A stretch of DNA of 64,000 nt from Rotaria sordida (Eukaryota > Rotifera > Eurotatoria > Philodinida > Philodinidae). The first letter of the stretch is position 1. Every line of letters begins with the position of its first letter. Below, piece by piece: positions 22,880-35,910 of the stretch. Position numbers and translations under genes: made by a program. The stretch lies in NCBI GenBank assembly GCA_905250125.1, contig CAJNOL010001135.1:1-64000 (forward strand). Direction: 5' to 3'. The notes beneath the pieces are model-generated. The model saw only the letters and a list, made by a program, of their open reading frames with translations, was not told where the DNA came from and did no database searches.

Positions 22880-23470
22880 TGTTATAATTAATTAATAAAA
22901 TTTTATTTTGTTTTCAATTATTAGATATCTTATGAGAAAGAGCATCAAAAATTGAACAAAATGTGGCAATTATTATTTCAGAATAGATCATTTTAATAAA
23001 GTTTTCAGTCTTAACTTGCCATAGATCACATTATTTTTCAAAAAGTCAATTAGGAAACGGAACCTTAAATCTGGAGTAATTGGCGTGTTTTGAGGAGTAG
23101 AATTTACTCGTTCAAACGACACCTAGCCACTTTTCTGTAATTTTACACATCATTATTTGGAAGTGTTGTAACATTTGAAAAGAGTATTGTATTGAGGGCG
23201 ATGACGTTTCGTTTTTAATGGGCAAGTCCTACTTCTTCAAAACATTCTAGTTTTTTTAGATTTAAGGTTCCATTTTTTAGTTGAATTTCCTAAAGATCAT
23301 GAACACTATGACCAGTTAAAACTGAAAACCTCAATAAAATAATCTATTTTGAGATAATAATTATATCATTTTGTTCTATTCTCGATGCTCTTTCTCATAA
23401 GTTACTTGATAGGTGAAAACAAACAGAAATTTTATTAATTGGTATTTTAATATAAGATAAATCAGAAAAA
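22880..23470. mobile_element. Foldback element with diverged arms
   Basis: CTTATGAGAAAGAGCATC (near 22930) pairs with GATGCTCTTTCTCATAAG (near 23384). Pairing continues inward through GGAACCTTAAATCT (near 23059) against AGATTTAAGGTTCC (near 23258), and outward through AATTAATAAAATTT against its complement near 23430. The central loop is about 180 bp. No transposase. Confidence 0.7.
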
Positions 23471-25954
23471 TGTGATGCTATTCTAACTGAAATTTGATCA
23501 AGAGAGAGTGACGAATAAACTTCATAGAATAGAGTAAAGGTCGAGATTCTGTCGGACAGAATGGGATAAGGATTAGAAAGTTTATCTTGCATATCTCTAA
23601 TAAATACATGAAAGATACAATGATATTCTTGTATGCTTTAGTAATTTTTTTCATGTCATGATAATAGAAATATGCAAGTATGAGTTCAATTTATACTGTT
23701 ATCTACTCATATATTTGAAAATAAAAATAATCAAAGAATTCAGTATGTACTTAGCTAACTTGTAAAATTCATATTCATTTTATTAATTCAATTAGACTAT
23801 AAATATTGATAAATATATATCATATAATGATCTAGAAGAAAATATTTATTTAAGATAATATGATCAAATTTTATAATTAGAGAATACTATTTTATAGACC
23901 AATCTAAAGTCAAATAATCCAAATGAACCTGCGAGTACTTCGATACAAGTTAACTTCTATTAGATTCATCTGTTAGGTATACTATAACATTTTTTTCTAT
24001 AAGACAAATTCATACATAGAGAATACATAAATTGAATTCTTCTATACATTCAACCCTCTGAGTACCGTTGGGACAATTTTGTGTCTTAATATTTTACGCT
24101 CGAATTAGTTTTTATAAATATCATATACTAATTATTCATGTGATTCGAACCGAACAAAAGCCGACGATAAGCCGTCAGTAGTTCGTTTGGTATAATGTGC
24201 ACTATATTGGTAGTAGTTTGATACTTAAACAGTTGGTTATTGTCTGACCGCCATTCTACAACAGTATACTAATATTTGTTCTCTGACCGGGAGTATCCAA
24301 CGAAATGAAATGCATATATGTTTACGTTTATAATATTCGCCCGCTCAAGATCAACTACATTCTCATTCTAAACTCACTTGTAAGTGTAGGTTCTCCCTTA
24401 AAGTTTAAATACATTTGAAGAGTTATCGTTACTTTTAAAAGTCACTTCCTTTCACGTTTCTCAAAATATTAATACTTTTTTTTTGTGTTAAACTATTCGT
24501 TTTTGGTCGAGTTTCGTCCTCTTTCTATTGAGGTATAGCACATGTCATTCTATTCACGTTATGCAAAGCACAAGCAACAGTTACCTTTGAAAGTAACTGT
24601 AGCTGCTCATCCTTAGTTTAAATCCAATCGGTTACGATTACAGCTAAGATCTTATCAAACTGATTAAGAAATATTATTTTGAATAATGCATTTCATGATT
24701 TAAAACCAAACAATGATTTCGCTTTTCGAAAATTTTCATTTTTGTTTTCAAAAAAATTAATCTCGTACTCAAATGGTTAAACGAATAATATAATATATAG
24801 AATCTATGAAAATTTTGGTAAAAGATGATGATTACATACCATTTGATAATTATGAATAGTTCCGTAGAATCTTGGTTGAGCACAGGAACAGATCTAATTG
24901 ATCGAATTAAATTTATTATTTAAAACATTAGACAATTATGTATTATTGTCCTACTCATTAATGGTTTTATTTCTATTCTTATTAATCTTTCAATGGATTT
25001 TGATTATTTATATATCAATAGAATCATTTAAAACAATTCTATATATTATAAAATTTGGATTCTTCTTCTCTACGTGCAGATAAGCGTTAATAGCCTTTGG
25101 ACATCAATTGAAAAACATATTTGTATCTTTTACAAATCACTATTCAATACAAAAACGAAAGTATTTTCTTATTTACTATAGTTGATTAATTAGTATTTCT
25201 CTATCCGATCATTATTATTATATTTCTTCATCTATGCGAAAAAGCAATCTTCCATTATTCACAGATGGTTTATGATGGATTATGTTATTTGACTAGTATT
25301 TCTAGGTTAGGTACAGCTAATCAATTCGTTCATAATATCATTCTTACTAATTGTATAGAATTCTTTAATTCAAAGCTTGTAAGTCGAATTATTTGGAAAA
25401 AAAACATGATCATATGTCACTATTGATTCAATGACAATATAAATTTTATCTACACCTTTGATTTGTCTAACAAATGTCGAAATCTATGCTCTTATGATAG
25501 TTCTGATGTTTGAAATTATTAGCATGGAAAATGGAAACATAAATTTCTTTTTAAGATGAAATAAAATAAGCAATTATTAAGAATTGTTCGATCTTGTAAT
25601 AAATGTTTAGAATAGATTGGATAAGACATGTTTCTCTTCAGTTTCTTGTTGAAATTCGCAGAAAAAGATTGACGTAGAAAATATACAGAATTCTGTAAGA
25701 TAATATTTAATAAAAAAAATCATTTTCAAAATATGATAAAATAATATTATCAAATACTAGTGAATTTCCATGCAGATTAAAACAGTTTTTATCATACGTC
25801 TGTATCTAATTCATTGCAAATGAAAATGATATCGAACGAGAAAATCTCTCTAGATGACCAAAAAACTTTTAAGACGAAATTTCAATCATTAAGTAGAGTC
25901 TTATGAGTAGATATAGGCAAGATGGTCTCAGTCTCGAAATTAAAAACCATTGGC

Positions 25955-26700
25955 CTCGATCAAGTCTACTAATGAGACTAGACAAAATCTGTAATGATGT
26001 GTATACTTACTTCTTTGTTTTCGAGTAACGACCATTTTATTGAGTTCTTGATTTACGACGAAAGGTCCTCAAATGTGATTCGCCAATCGAACTAATGTTT
26101 TACTCATACGTAGACCTCGATGAAACTAGTCAAAACCTATGAGAATTTGTCTCCATCTGCTGCTCTTCCTAAATTATTGCAGTTTTATTGAATTTTTTAT
26201 CCATGGGAAAATATTTGTGACAAATCACAATACGGATTTTTAACGTGAAAATTTCAGCCTAAAACCATGTGCTCTACTTAAGATATTGAATAATCAAAAA
26301 TACTCATGAATCAAAAGGAAAAGTAATAAAACCTCAATATTTTCATAGTCCAATATCTCAAGAACAACACATTGTTTTGAACTGAAATTTTCAAAGTATT
26401 CTAAGGTTCATGAGACCTACCCATGGAAAAAATTTCAGATTGAAATTTCGCAATTGATTTTTTCACACATAGCTCGCCGGAGATAAAAAAAAAGTAAGTG
26501 AAATTGTAATAACTTGAAAAGAATAGACTATGAGAACAAGCTCTTATAGGCTTTTACTAGGTCTCATTAGGATCTATTTATTGGTAAAATATTAGTTCAA
26601 TTCGTAGGTCACACTTGACAATGTTCCCTTGTTAGTACAATTCAATATGGTCATTTCGACATGTTTAGATTTTGCCTAGTCTGAGTAGATTGTATCTATA
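25955..26700. mobile_element. Foldback element with a family A core
   Basis: Outer ends pair: AGACTAGACAAAATCT (about 25976) with the complement of AGATTTTGCCTAGTCT (about 26666). Next, AATCGAACTAATGTTTTAC (about 26085) pairs with GTAAAATATTAGTTCAATT (about 26583). The core, 26330-26480, is a family A copy. Confidence 0.6.
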
Positions 26701-28757
26701 ATACTCTTGACTTGTTTTTGAAGTTTTAAATCATATTCATAATTAAAATAAAACTTTGTATCAAATGTAATATAAATTTTATCTTTGAAAAATATTCAAC
26801 AAGGTCAAATCACTTGACAAATAATATAATATCGTCTTTTTTTTTCCTATATAATCGAATAAATCGAAACAAAAAAAGAATATCATTGAATTATTCTTCA
26901 TCGTATTTATTTATTTATTCATTTATTTAATACGTGTAAATATTCCTGTTTGTTTACCACTTATGAAAATTTTATTACGAAAAACAGACTTTTGTTTTTG
27001 ACTAAATATTAAAAAAAAAACCATTTTATATAAATATAATCTGACGTTTCATCTTATGTACCAAAAAGAACAACAGAAATATTAATGATCAAGATTGACA
27101 ATAGAGTTTCTTCTTATCGATCGTTTTCATAAAGTTTGTTTACTCTTTTTTTTTTCTTCTTCAAATCAATCATCACAAGTATCTACTATATTAGCATTAC
27201 ATCACATAGCTTATTATATGCAACTAATGTATATAGTATGTGGTATACATTGCTAAACATATCATGGGCGATACAGATGACTGAATACATAAATGTCACT
27301 TTCTTTTTGTGTTAATTGCTTGCTTCTGTTTCACCTTCTCAATTTCTCTTCATGATTGACTCCCATATATACAAATATCAATTTTACTCTTGAATGTCAT
27401 CATGTACTTCAAATACAATCATACCTATAACATTATAAAATATAAACAGAGTATTCTACAACAAGATCTTCGATTGATTCTCATCAATGACGAACAACAA
27501 TACGAATACAACATCAAGCAAAGAAATGAATATGAATAATAATGAAATAAATAATTGTCAAATAATATCAGAAATTTAACGAAATTGAATACAAACAACA
27601 TTTCATACTTGAAGAAATCACTTATATACAGAAGCAAGAAAAAATGTTGACTACAAGAGGTCTATTAAATTTATTGCTATCTATAAAAATCAAATGATAA
27701 AAAAAAAGATACAAAGTATCAATGAATAGACTCAAAATCTGAATTCGAATAAAAAATTCAAGTGAAATTATGTATAAATATTTTCTTTTTCTTTTGTTGT
27801 ATAGAAAAAATTTCTCTTTTAAATCCCTAAATTGTTTCATAATGTGCACAAATAATTGATAGAATCTTTATAAAGTATATCATTCACTTCTATAATAATA
27901 TTAACTGACTTCATTATCAATAAATTCTACTTTCCATTTTTGAAACATTACATATAACTAACAATCAATTATTCTCTTATGAATAAATCTATACAAACTA
28001 CAAAAGAAACAATCTAAATTTTTTCAATACATTTTTATGTTCTACAATATTAACAGGCACAATGATCTCAGTAAAATATTATCAAATAAAAATGAATATT
28101 GTAGAATGTATAATCCTCTTATAGTATTCAACTTGTCTGGATTTGTTGTTATCGTTATACTTTTAAGGTCAGTATGTCTCTCATACCTTCATTGAATAAA
28201 GAAATATTGATTTCTATGTCATCATGTACAAAATGTATATGACTGGAAAGTAATGTTTGTTAATTTTGAAAGTAAGTAAAATATATGAATAATGACTATA
28301 AATAGTATTTTTTTTTTGTTTTTATACAATCATCTTTTCTTTGTTTGTTTTTTTCATTGACAATCGATTTATTAAGTTCAAAAGAGAAACACTAATAGCT
28401 ATCATGATCAATAAATCTAATACAACAGTCACTATTAAAGAACCATTATTAATACTCTCTTTTTTATTATCTTATTTTCACATAGTCGAAGTGAATCTTT
28501 GAATGTAAGTTCTTCATTTTTTATTATGATTCACCTTTCTGTTACTTTCTTATCATGCATTGACGTATACATATACATACATACATATATATATATATAT
28601 GTATATTCATAGTCACATATTTCTAAACATTGACAATCAATGATAAAACACTGCATTACAATTTCCACATAAACGAAAGAAATTCGAATCAAACTTTTCA
28701 TTTCTTTTTTTTCTGCCAATTTGTCGCTGATCAATAACGATAGATATATCAATTCAA

Positions 28758-29033
28758 ATGTCTGATATACAGAAAATATCATCCAGTACAGAACAACATA
28801 TTATGATGTTGTCAAATAACGAGAAACACAAACATCAAGAATTACTGCAAACGTATGGTAAAGAATATGACGAAATATTAGAAATTAAACAAATTGAATT
28901 TGAACAACGTTTAATTATTCAACGAATGGTTTATTTAGAGTTACAAAAAGAGCGATTAAAAAATATATTGAGTGCATTACAATCTTTAGATTCAGACGAC
29001 GATGATCAATGTGTGCGCCTGGATCAACAGTAA
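28758..29033 (+). CDS. Small coiled-coil protein, unrecognised
   Basis: Single open frame of 91 codons. After a polar N-terminus, residues 25-75 are charged and heptad-like (for example LEIKQIEFEQRLIIQRMVYL), predicting a coiled coil, followed by an acidic tail (DSDDDDQ). There is no signal peptide or membrane segment. An AATAAA lies 65 bp after the stop at 29098-29103, and codon use resembles that of the confirmed genes. I do not recognise a family. It stands isolated between long repeat-rich tracts. It could be a 3' exon of a longer gene, but no upstream exon was found. Confidence 0.5.
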   Translation: MSDIQKISSSTEQHIMMLSNNEKHKHQELLQTYGKEYDEILEIKQIEFEQRLIIQRMVYLELQKERLKNILSALQSLDSDDDDQCVRLDQQ

Positions 29034-29744
29034 CTTTATTGTATTCATTAGAAATTTGATTTTTTTTATAAATACATTATTGTATTTTTAAATGATAAAT
29101 AAAAGCATCTGTTATATGTAATTTAAAAAAAAAACTCGATTAATTTTTGAAATATAGTTTCTAAAAAAAAAGTTATCAAAGAGGTTCGAAAGACTTTGTC
29201 TTTACGTCACAATTCATTAAGAATGATTAACTTGAAAAAAACAAGTTATAGAAAAAGTAATAAAAGAATAGGTTTTTTTCTTTATACAGTCATTGTAGAC
29301 ATTCGTTTCTTATGATTTGCAATTACTTTTGGATTCAATAGGAAAAAAAAAACAACAGACTGTTTGTATTATTACTCGATAAGTATTTCCTTTCTGTAGA
29401 GCGAAGAAAAAAAACAAAGATCGTCATCAAAAATTCCTCTTATTGTTTGGGATGATATAAACCTGTAAACGGCCATATTTTACCGTATTGCAGAGCTTAG
29501 TATTATGAAGTACATCTCGGTAATTGTATATGGACTGAAACGAAGACCGCAACGGCCTCTATATACGGAAAAAGTACATTTGTTTTTTTCTCTGTAAATC
29601 ATCGGATATCTTCGTATATGATCGTACTAATTTGCCCTGAGTATGATTTTATCATGACTTCGTTATTTTCTTCGAGCAAGTTTTAATAATTCAATAAATA
29701 CTACTTCGGAATGTAAACTATTTTAATTTTGAAGGGCTAATCAT

Positions 29745-30968
29745 ATGTGTCAAGCCTGAAACTTGAATTCAATTATTGAATATCTTACATCTGGAATTCA
29801 CATACTCAACTATTCGTGAAAACACGCACGATATCTCTGTCAGAATATCTAACAGAGAACGTCACAGGGCAGTTTTTTCGTCCTGTCCTGCAATCTGCTG
29901 GACGATCTTTTTATTGCATTTTTGAGGAAGGATAAAAATTCATCTGTATATGAAGTACGATGTCAAGTATCAGAGATGTCTATTTATATAAAAATTATTT
30001 ACAATATAATCGTGTTAATAAACTTTATCACATTTTTTCCAGCCGAAATGAAATGAACAATACAAAAAAAAGGACTTGACATCCATATGGAGAATAAAAC
30101 AATAATATAAGCAAACATTAAGATATCGGATTCAAAATGTAATCAATATAAACAAATGGACAACGAGTAATGAATAGGTTTTCTTTTGATTGCTTTTTCT
30201 TGAATTTCTCGTATGAACAAATAAATAATATGTTATTAATTTGACTTTATGATAAACGTGTTCGTCTTCGAGTAAATATCAAATCAGCTCACAATGGAAG
30301 GGTATGTACTGTTAAGCAGAAAGATTGGTCATGTTCGGGTCAAATGATCACTTTCACCGAGAAACTAACGAATTTAAAATATGGCGTGCCCATGACATAC
30401 TTGGACAAAGATCCTTGAGTCTCAAAGTATGTGGAATTNNNNNNNNNNNNNNNNNNNNNNNNNNNNNNNNNNNNNNNNNNNNNNNNNNNNNNNNNNNNNN
30501 NNNNNNNNNNNNNNNNNNNNNNNNNNNNNNNNNNNNNNAATTCCACATACTTTGAGACTCAAGGATCTTTGTCCAAGTATGTCATTGGAACGCCATATTT
30601 TAAGTTCGTTAGTTTCTCGGTGAAAGTGATCATTTGACCCGAACATGCCCAATCTTTCTACTGAACCAGTTGTTGCTGATATGGCATATACTCTTCTGGC
30701 TACTATTGATAATAATTGGAAATCACGACAAATTTCACTTATAAACTAGAACTTCATTGGATCATGATCCATGAAGTAACTGGAATGTCCTGCAGGGCTC
30801 AAATATTATCCTGCAGGTCCTGCGTCCTAATAAAAAGGATTGCTCTGTTCCTGCATGTGCAGGATACGCACCTTGTGACATTCTCTGATATCTAAATATC
30901 CGAGCTGAATAGTTGAATATCTGAAAAGGTCATCATTAATTGAATTTAACTTTCATGTTTGACACTAT
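29745..30968. mobile_element. Nested foldback element around an assembly gap
   Basis: Outer arms: GTGTCAAGCCTGAAACTTGA (about 29747) against the complement of the sequence ending at 30965 (GTGTCAAACATGAAAGTTAA), with TTCAATTA, CTCAACTATTC, a run of repeated TCCTGCA motifs and CTTTTTATT continuing the symmetry. Inner arms 30316-30438 and 30539-30663 are about 95% complementary (TCAAAGTATGTGGAATT / AATTCCACATACTTTGA) and flank 100 N. No transposase is recognised. Confidence 0.65.
30439..30538. other. Assembly gap, 100 N
   Basis: Exactly 100 N, a scaffolding placeholder of unknown true length. It sits at the symmetry centre of an inverted repeat, the usual cause of such breaks. Open frames crossing it are artefacts. 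Confidence 0.98.
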
Positions 30969-33900
30969 TGCTTATTTTATGAATTAGAAAATGAGAAATA
31001 TTCATATTGAAGTATAAACAGTCACATGTATTTTTTTTTGAAACTGTTGATTCGATAATTTTCAAATTTTATCACTTTTCTTTTAATCTGATGATGTTTA
31101 TTTTTTCTTCGTAGTTTTCATTCAGTTTCATTCTCTGCTACATGAATATAATATGTACAACATAGAGGTAATTTTCCTCCTTCTACTGGCTATTTAGTTT
31201 AAATTTTTATTTTTCATTCGTTCATTAAATAAATAGAATATAACTACTAGTTATAGTCTAAAATATCATTATAGAGGACGGAGGGTCAGCGAATAACATA
31301 ACGATTGTATTGTTTTCAAATTTCATCGTTAATGATCACTTATTTTCACGTAGTAAAACGATTAGTTGCTGCTCTTACAATTAAATTATCTTCAAAAACT
31401 TTCTACTAGAAACAGTTGCCTTTTTCTTCTTTTGCTCTGAGCACCACGTGGTGCAAAAACTATAATAAATGTGTATCGCGTGACATCATTAGACTTATCG
31501 ACAAGATCTAACATGAATTCTCGCCTATGTTTTTTCCTCTTGACCTATGAGAATGAAGTTTTCTATGATATCAAGAAAAAATATATCAGATTTTTGTCAT
31601 GCATAATTTCTACGATGTGATACTCTAATTGTTAGAACTTATTATTATTGATGCTACGAAATAACGTATTTGATTAACATTTTTCAAAAAGATCTTTGCT
31701 TTTATTTCAGATGTATATAACACTTTCAAACATTATAAATTACTCCAAGAAAAAAAAGAGAAAAAATTTCTAAGCAGTAAACAATTTTTAAATATTGAAG
31801 GCCAATACTAATAAAAAAATTATTAATTGCATATGGGTGCGTTAAAACTTAAAAACCATATTGCACTACATCCAATGGCTATGGTTTTGGTTAACGAGCG
31901 GTTTTAGAAGAATTTTCAAATACTTCTTTTACAGCAGAGAAAAACGCCTCAAATGAAATACGGTGAATGTCTTACAACCATGAATACCATGAACTATATA
32001 AAGAAAACAATGAGATCAATTGTGGTGTAAGATTCAATGAAAATTTTTGTGTCTTTGCAAACGAAATTCTGCATCGGATTTTTGAAAATTATTATTCTAC
32101 ACACACCGAAAACTTCCATTGCACAATCAAAAAATGTTATCGGTAATTCGTGATATTGAATACTTCTTTTTTTTGCTAATGCATTCACGAGTCATTTGAT
32201 CATTATATACTTCTTTTCAGTATTGTTGAGCCAACACAAAGTATTATTTGCTCCAGATGAACCATTGCAATTATATTCAAATTCATAATTTTCATGGTTT
32301 GCAAGACGAAACTCTTTTGGTTTTATTACAAACTATAGAAACGTTTTGTATAGCATTTATTACCTAAACAACCTTGTATTATTTTCTTTTTATAACGCTT
32401 ATAATAGTCGTTACGAATAAAGGCGATCGAAAAAACGTTTCTGCGAAAGAATACACTTCAGATCATCCTATCAAAGAAGTTTTATATAAAAGTTATCTGT
32501 TTATGATATTTTCATTATCACAACACTCAACTCTATTAGTAAAGCATCTTCTTCACCCAAATACATTGCTGTTGGTATGAATAAAATGACTGATTAGGGG
32601 ATCGTACATTAGGAACGTCCCATAAAAAATTACTTTTTTTTTTTACTATTCTCTCTATCTGGAAACGTCTAATTTAGATTAAGTGGCCTATTTCTGAACA
32701 TTCAACTGGCAATAGGTTTTTAGACGCAACACTAAAGAAATACATTACGTATGCAGGTTCAGCTTATCTTCATTACATTCTGTTGAATTCTAAGCATTCC
32801 AACTGGCTTCTCTGAGACGTAGGATCTGATTGAAGTCAGTAGTTCTTCTACCAGGATTTGACGAGATTCAATTATTAGATCCTTCTTTCTGAGTATACTT
32901 TGAAAACGAATAAATTTTAATACGCTTAGGATAAAAGGAAAAAAGAAAAACATCTAATGTTATTTATAAGCAATGGTACGACAACATATAATAATGTTCA
33001 TATCAATGCGAACAAATAGGTAAAGAAACATTTGCTTGACGAAAATTATAATCAATGGTTGATGATAAAGAGCATACTTATTAGAGAACATTCAATGCTA
33101 TAAAAACACGATCAATAAAAAAAGAATTGATTCTCTAATTCTAAGCATGCCAAATAATATCATTGTTAAAAGTGCGTTGTTTTGCATACTGCTCTATTCT
33201 TTGCTACTATATAGAAAACTGACTTGTGATATATGCATCATTTATTCGTAGATTAAATTTCATAGAATTCTGATGAGATACTCTATTAAAAATGCTTCTG
33301 AAAATCAAATTAACTTGAACATTGTGTTAGACATGCTTGAAAACAACCAAAACCGCATGACAGGTGTGAGAGCGTCTAGATACGTCTAGACCTCAGTCTC
33401 CCTTGTGTCTGAAAACATTCGATATCTGCTGACCTTCGGTTCTTTTTTCCCCGAACGTTTTTTATAAATGACTCATCATAACTTTCTTGTTCACCTACAT
33501 AAACATATATATGTAATTCTTCACTTGATTAATATTTATATAGATGAAGAACTGATGAATTATATATTTAGGTTTTGGATTGATCTATCTTAATTTAAAA
33601 TAAAGTTTCTTTTGCTTTATTGTGAAAATTATAATTATTTGTACATTTGAAATGAATAGTTTCAGCATCACATATATTCTCTTAAATATATAATCGTCTC
33701 ATTGTTGGCCATTCATTCAAATGAGTCGATGAATCGTAAATTAAACTATTTAGATTACGAAATTCATTACCATTGAATCGTTGTTGTGCTCGAAGGTTCT
33801 TGATAAAAATATTTCTGACGATGATCAATATTGGATCGTTGTTGAAATTTATTGGTAAACTGATATGTATCCATATGTCAAAAAGAAACAAGATCCAGCC

Positions 33901-35585
33901 TTTGAATAATCGTGAATAATTTATCTTGTATTTAGAAACAAATCTCGTCATCCTTGTTGTATAAAATGATGTACAAACAACTCAACAACGACTTCTATTA
34001 GAATCATCATTCACAATGCATCATATAACGAAAAAATACACTGATAAATAATGTTCGTTCCGAGTGCCGTTTTTCACATTGCTTTTATATCGAATTATAA
34101 AGAAATATTTCACAGCCATCGCACTAGAGAATCTTTGACGATCTATAATAAGTACATCTTACTGATCTCACTTATCATTGCTAAGTAGCAGATCACACTC
34201 GAATGCTTTTTTGGAGTACTTTGCTAAAATTGAACTACAATTCACTTTTTCGATCATTTGTATATCTATTGGAGGCAAATTTAAACTTTTGAAACATTCT
34301 GTATGCTCCCGAACGATCAATCCAAAGAAAGCCAATCAAAAGTTAGTGATATAAATGAGAAGAGCAATGTTTGTAGTTCAAAAATGTTATTAATTATACC
34401 AATCTTGCAATTCCTAAGGATATAAATCTTTACACTTTCTATAACAATATTTGACTATATTTCGAAACTAAACATCAATTTAGTCGAGAAAATAAAGGAA
34501 TAACCGTAATATGTTGAAAATATTCGTGTTAGAAATGTTGTCAAACAGTAGACTAAAGTTAGTTCACTTCCAACTTGACAGAAAATTATTTCACATCCAT
34601 TTCTTTGATATCGGAAAAACCGGTGAAAACTTCTTCAATGGCGACGTATGTTCTCTCGTAAAATGACATGACAGCATATGTAAAACAGTGTACACCTATA
34701 TAAGCACATGCTTCTATATCGCTTTAATTATCATGTATGAGAACAATTATAATTTTCCACAATTTATCATCAATCTATGATGAGTCCATTTAAGTCTGAT
34801 AGAACTTTTGATATGACTTATTATGTTAAGCCATGCTTAGATCGGCAAACGAAAGAAGAAATATAAATCGATGCTTGTTTTTTTTTAAATTTTCTTACTT
34901 CTGCAATATTTTCAAAAATAACAAAGGGAAAAAAGATAGTAAAGAACACGATGTTAAGGAAATAGACAAGAACAAATTAATTCTAGATGTCAAAATTTTT
35001 CAAAAAATCTAATATCTATTTTTATCTCCTGGTGGCGATAGGTTAGTCTATCATTTTACATCTATAAATGTAAATCAATATAATCAATTTTATCTTTAAA
35101 AGTAAAATAACAGCTAAAAAACAATGCAATCAAAATGATTAAAATTTAGCTTGCTTCTATTATCAACTCAAGAATAATTTTCAAAAATAAACTCATATAC
35201 ATATTTACACTGAACAATATGAATAGTTCTATGAATCATCTGAAAAAAATTACCACATATCTTATCAAACACTAACATAATAATCGATACATTTTATATA
35301 AATTGATTCGTTCTAGTTTGATGACAACATATATCTATCGTAAACTTTTTCCGACAACTGTTATATAAACAACTATAAAACTCAGAAAGTGAGATCAGTC
35401 ATTCATATACAATGCATTCAATACTCGTTTTTTTCTACAATCATGGATTGTCCTGTGTTATTTGTGCACTTCGTTTACAAAGACAAATTTATTTAATATA
35501 TATAATAATTTATTTTATTTCAGAATGTCTAACAAAAAGAATAAATAATTTAATTAACTAAAAACAACTAGATAAAAATAAGAAT

Positions 35586-35910
35586 TTATAACACCCAAAT
35601 TTTCATTGTTTGTTTGTTCGTTATTGTAAATGGATAAATTAAATGATGAAGATTAGGAATAGCAGATTTTTTTATTTTTCTTGTATTCGGAGTAGATGAA
35701 TCAACAGGACGAGGAGTATATTTCGATAAAGACCAACGAATATGAGCTGGTCGTGGTGTAGAACATAAATTTGGAAGAATAAGAGTTGTATCAACTTTTT
35801 TTGGTGTTGATGTTAAATGCGGTTCAAATGTAGTAGAACTATAATAAGAGAGAGAAATAACAATACTCCATACAACAATCTTCTCTACAAAACAAGATTA
35901 CTTACTTCAT
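35586..35910 (-). CDS. Two-exon small gene with 5-nt first coding exon, unrecognised
   Basis: Exon 1 contributes only ATGAA (35906-35910) before a GTAAGT donor. A 67-bp intron ends in TTATAG, and exon 2 is 35586-35838. Together they give 258 nt, 85 aa plus TAA. The protein starts MNSTTFEPHLTSTPKKVDTT, has CSTPRPAHIRWSLSKYTPRP in the middle and a basic C-terminal part (NTRKIKKSAIPNLHHLIYPF). It is Pro/Thr/Ser-rich and probably disordered, with no signal peptide. TTTATT, the complement of AATAAA, near 35510 would end the transcript. I do not recognise the family. Coding support is the clean splice phase and an open second exon in neighbour-like codons. The start could instead be further upstream. 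Confidence 0.5.

Larger units (their letters stand above)
21611..28757. other. Long intergenic region dominated by foldback repeats
   Basis: Seven kilobases without a recognisable gene. It contains three foldback elements, described separately (22344-22566, 22880-23470, 25955-26700), and a copy of repeat family A at 26330-26480. A mixed TACA/TA microsatellite lies near 28565-28605. Short open frames such as the hydrophobic 61-codon one at 24898-25083 show no homology that I recognise and are probably chance. Confidence 0.5.
29034..35585. other. Long intergenic region with assembly gap and foldback
   Basis: Apart from the foldback at 29745-30968 and the N gap within it, nothing with gene-like codon structure is seen. 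A short CTAGATACGTCTAG inverted repeat lies near 33377-33390. Confidence 0.45.

Noticed and set aside
24140-24160. GATTCGAACC (complement GGTTCGAATC), a tRNA T-loop-like motif
   Set aside because: No acceptor stem, D-arm or anticodon arm can be formed around it on either strand.
24898-25083. Hydrophobic 61-codon open frame, possible membrane protein
   Set aside because: Low-complexity AT-rich sequence readily encodes Phe/Ile/Leu runs. There is no start context, homology or splice partner.
27425-27849. Overlapping Phe/Leu/Tyr-rich minus-strand frames
   Set aside because: Composition is that of random AT-rich DNA; no motif, no splice structure and no conserved residues.
29184-29194. GGTTCGAAA, T-loop-like
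   Set aside because: Flanks cannot form a seven-base acceptor stem, and no anticodon arm is present.
30325-30652. Several open frames spanning the N run
   Set aside because: They read through 100 N placeholders and mirror each other because the flanks are inverted repeats, so they are artefacts.
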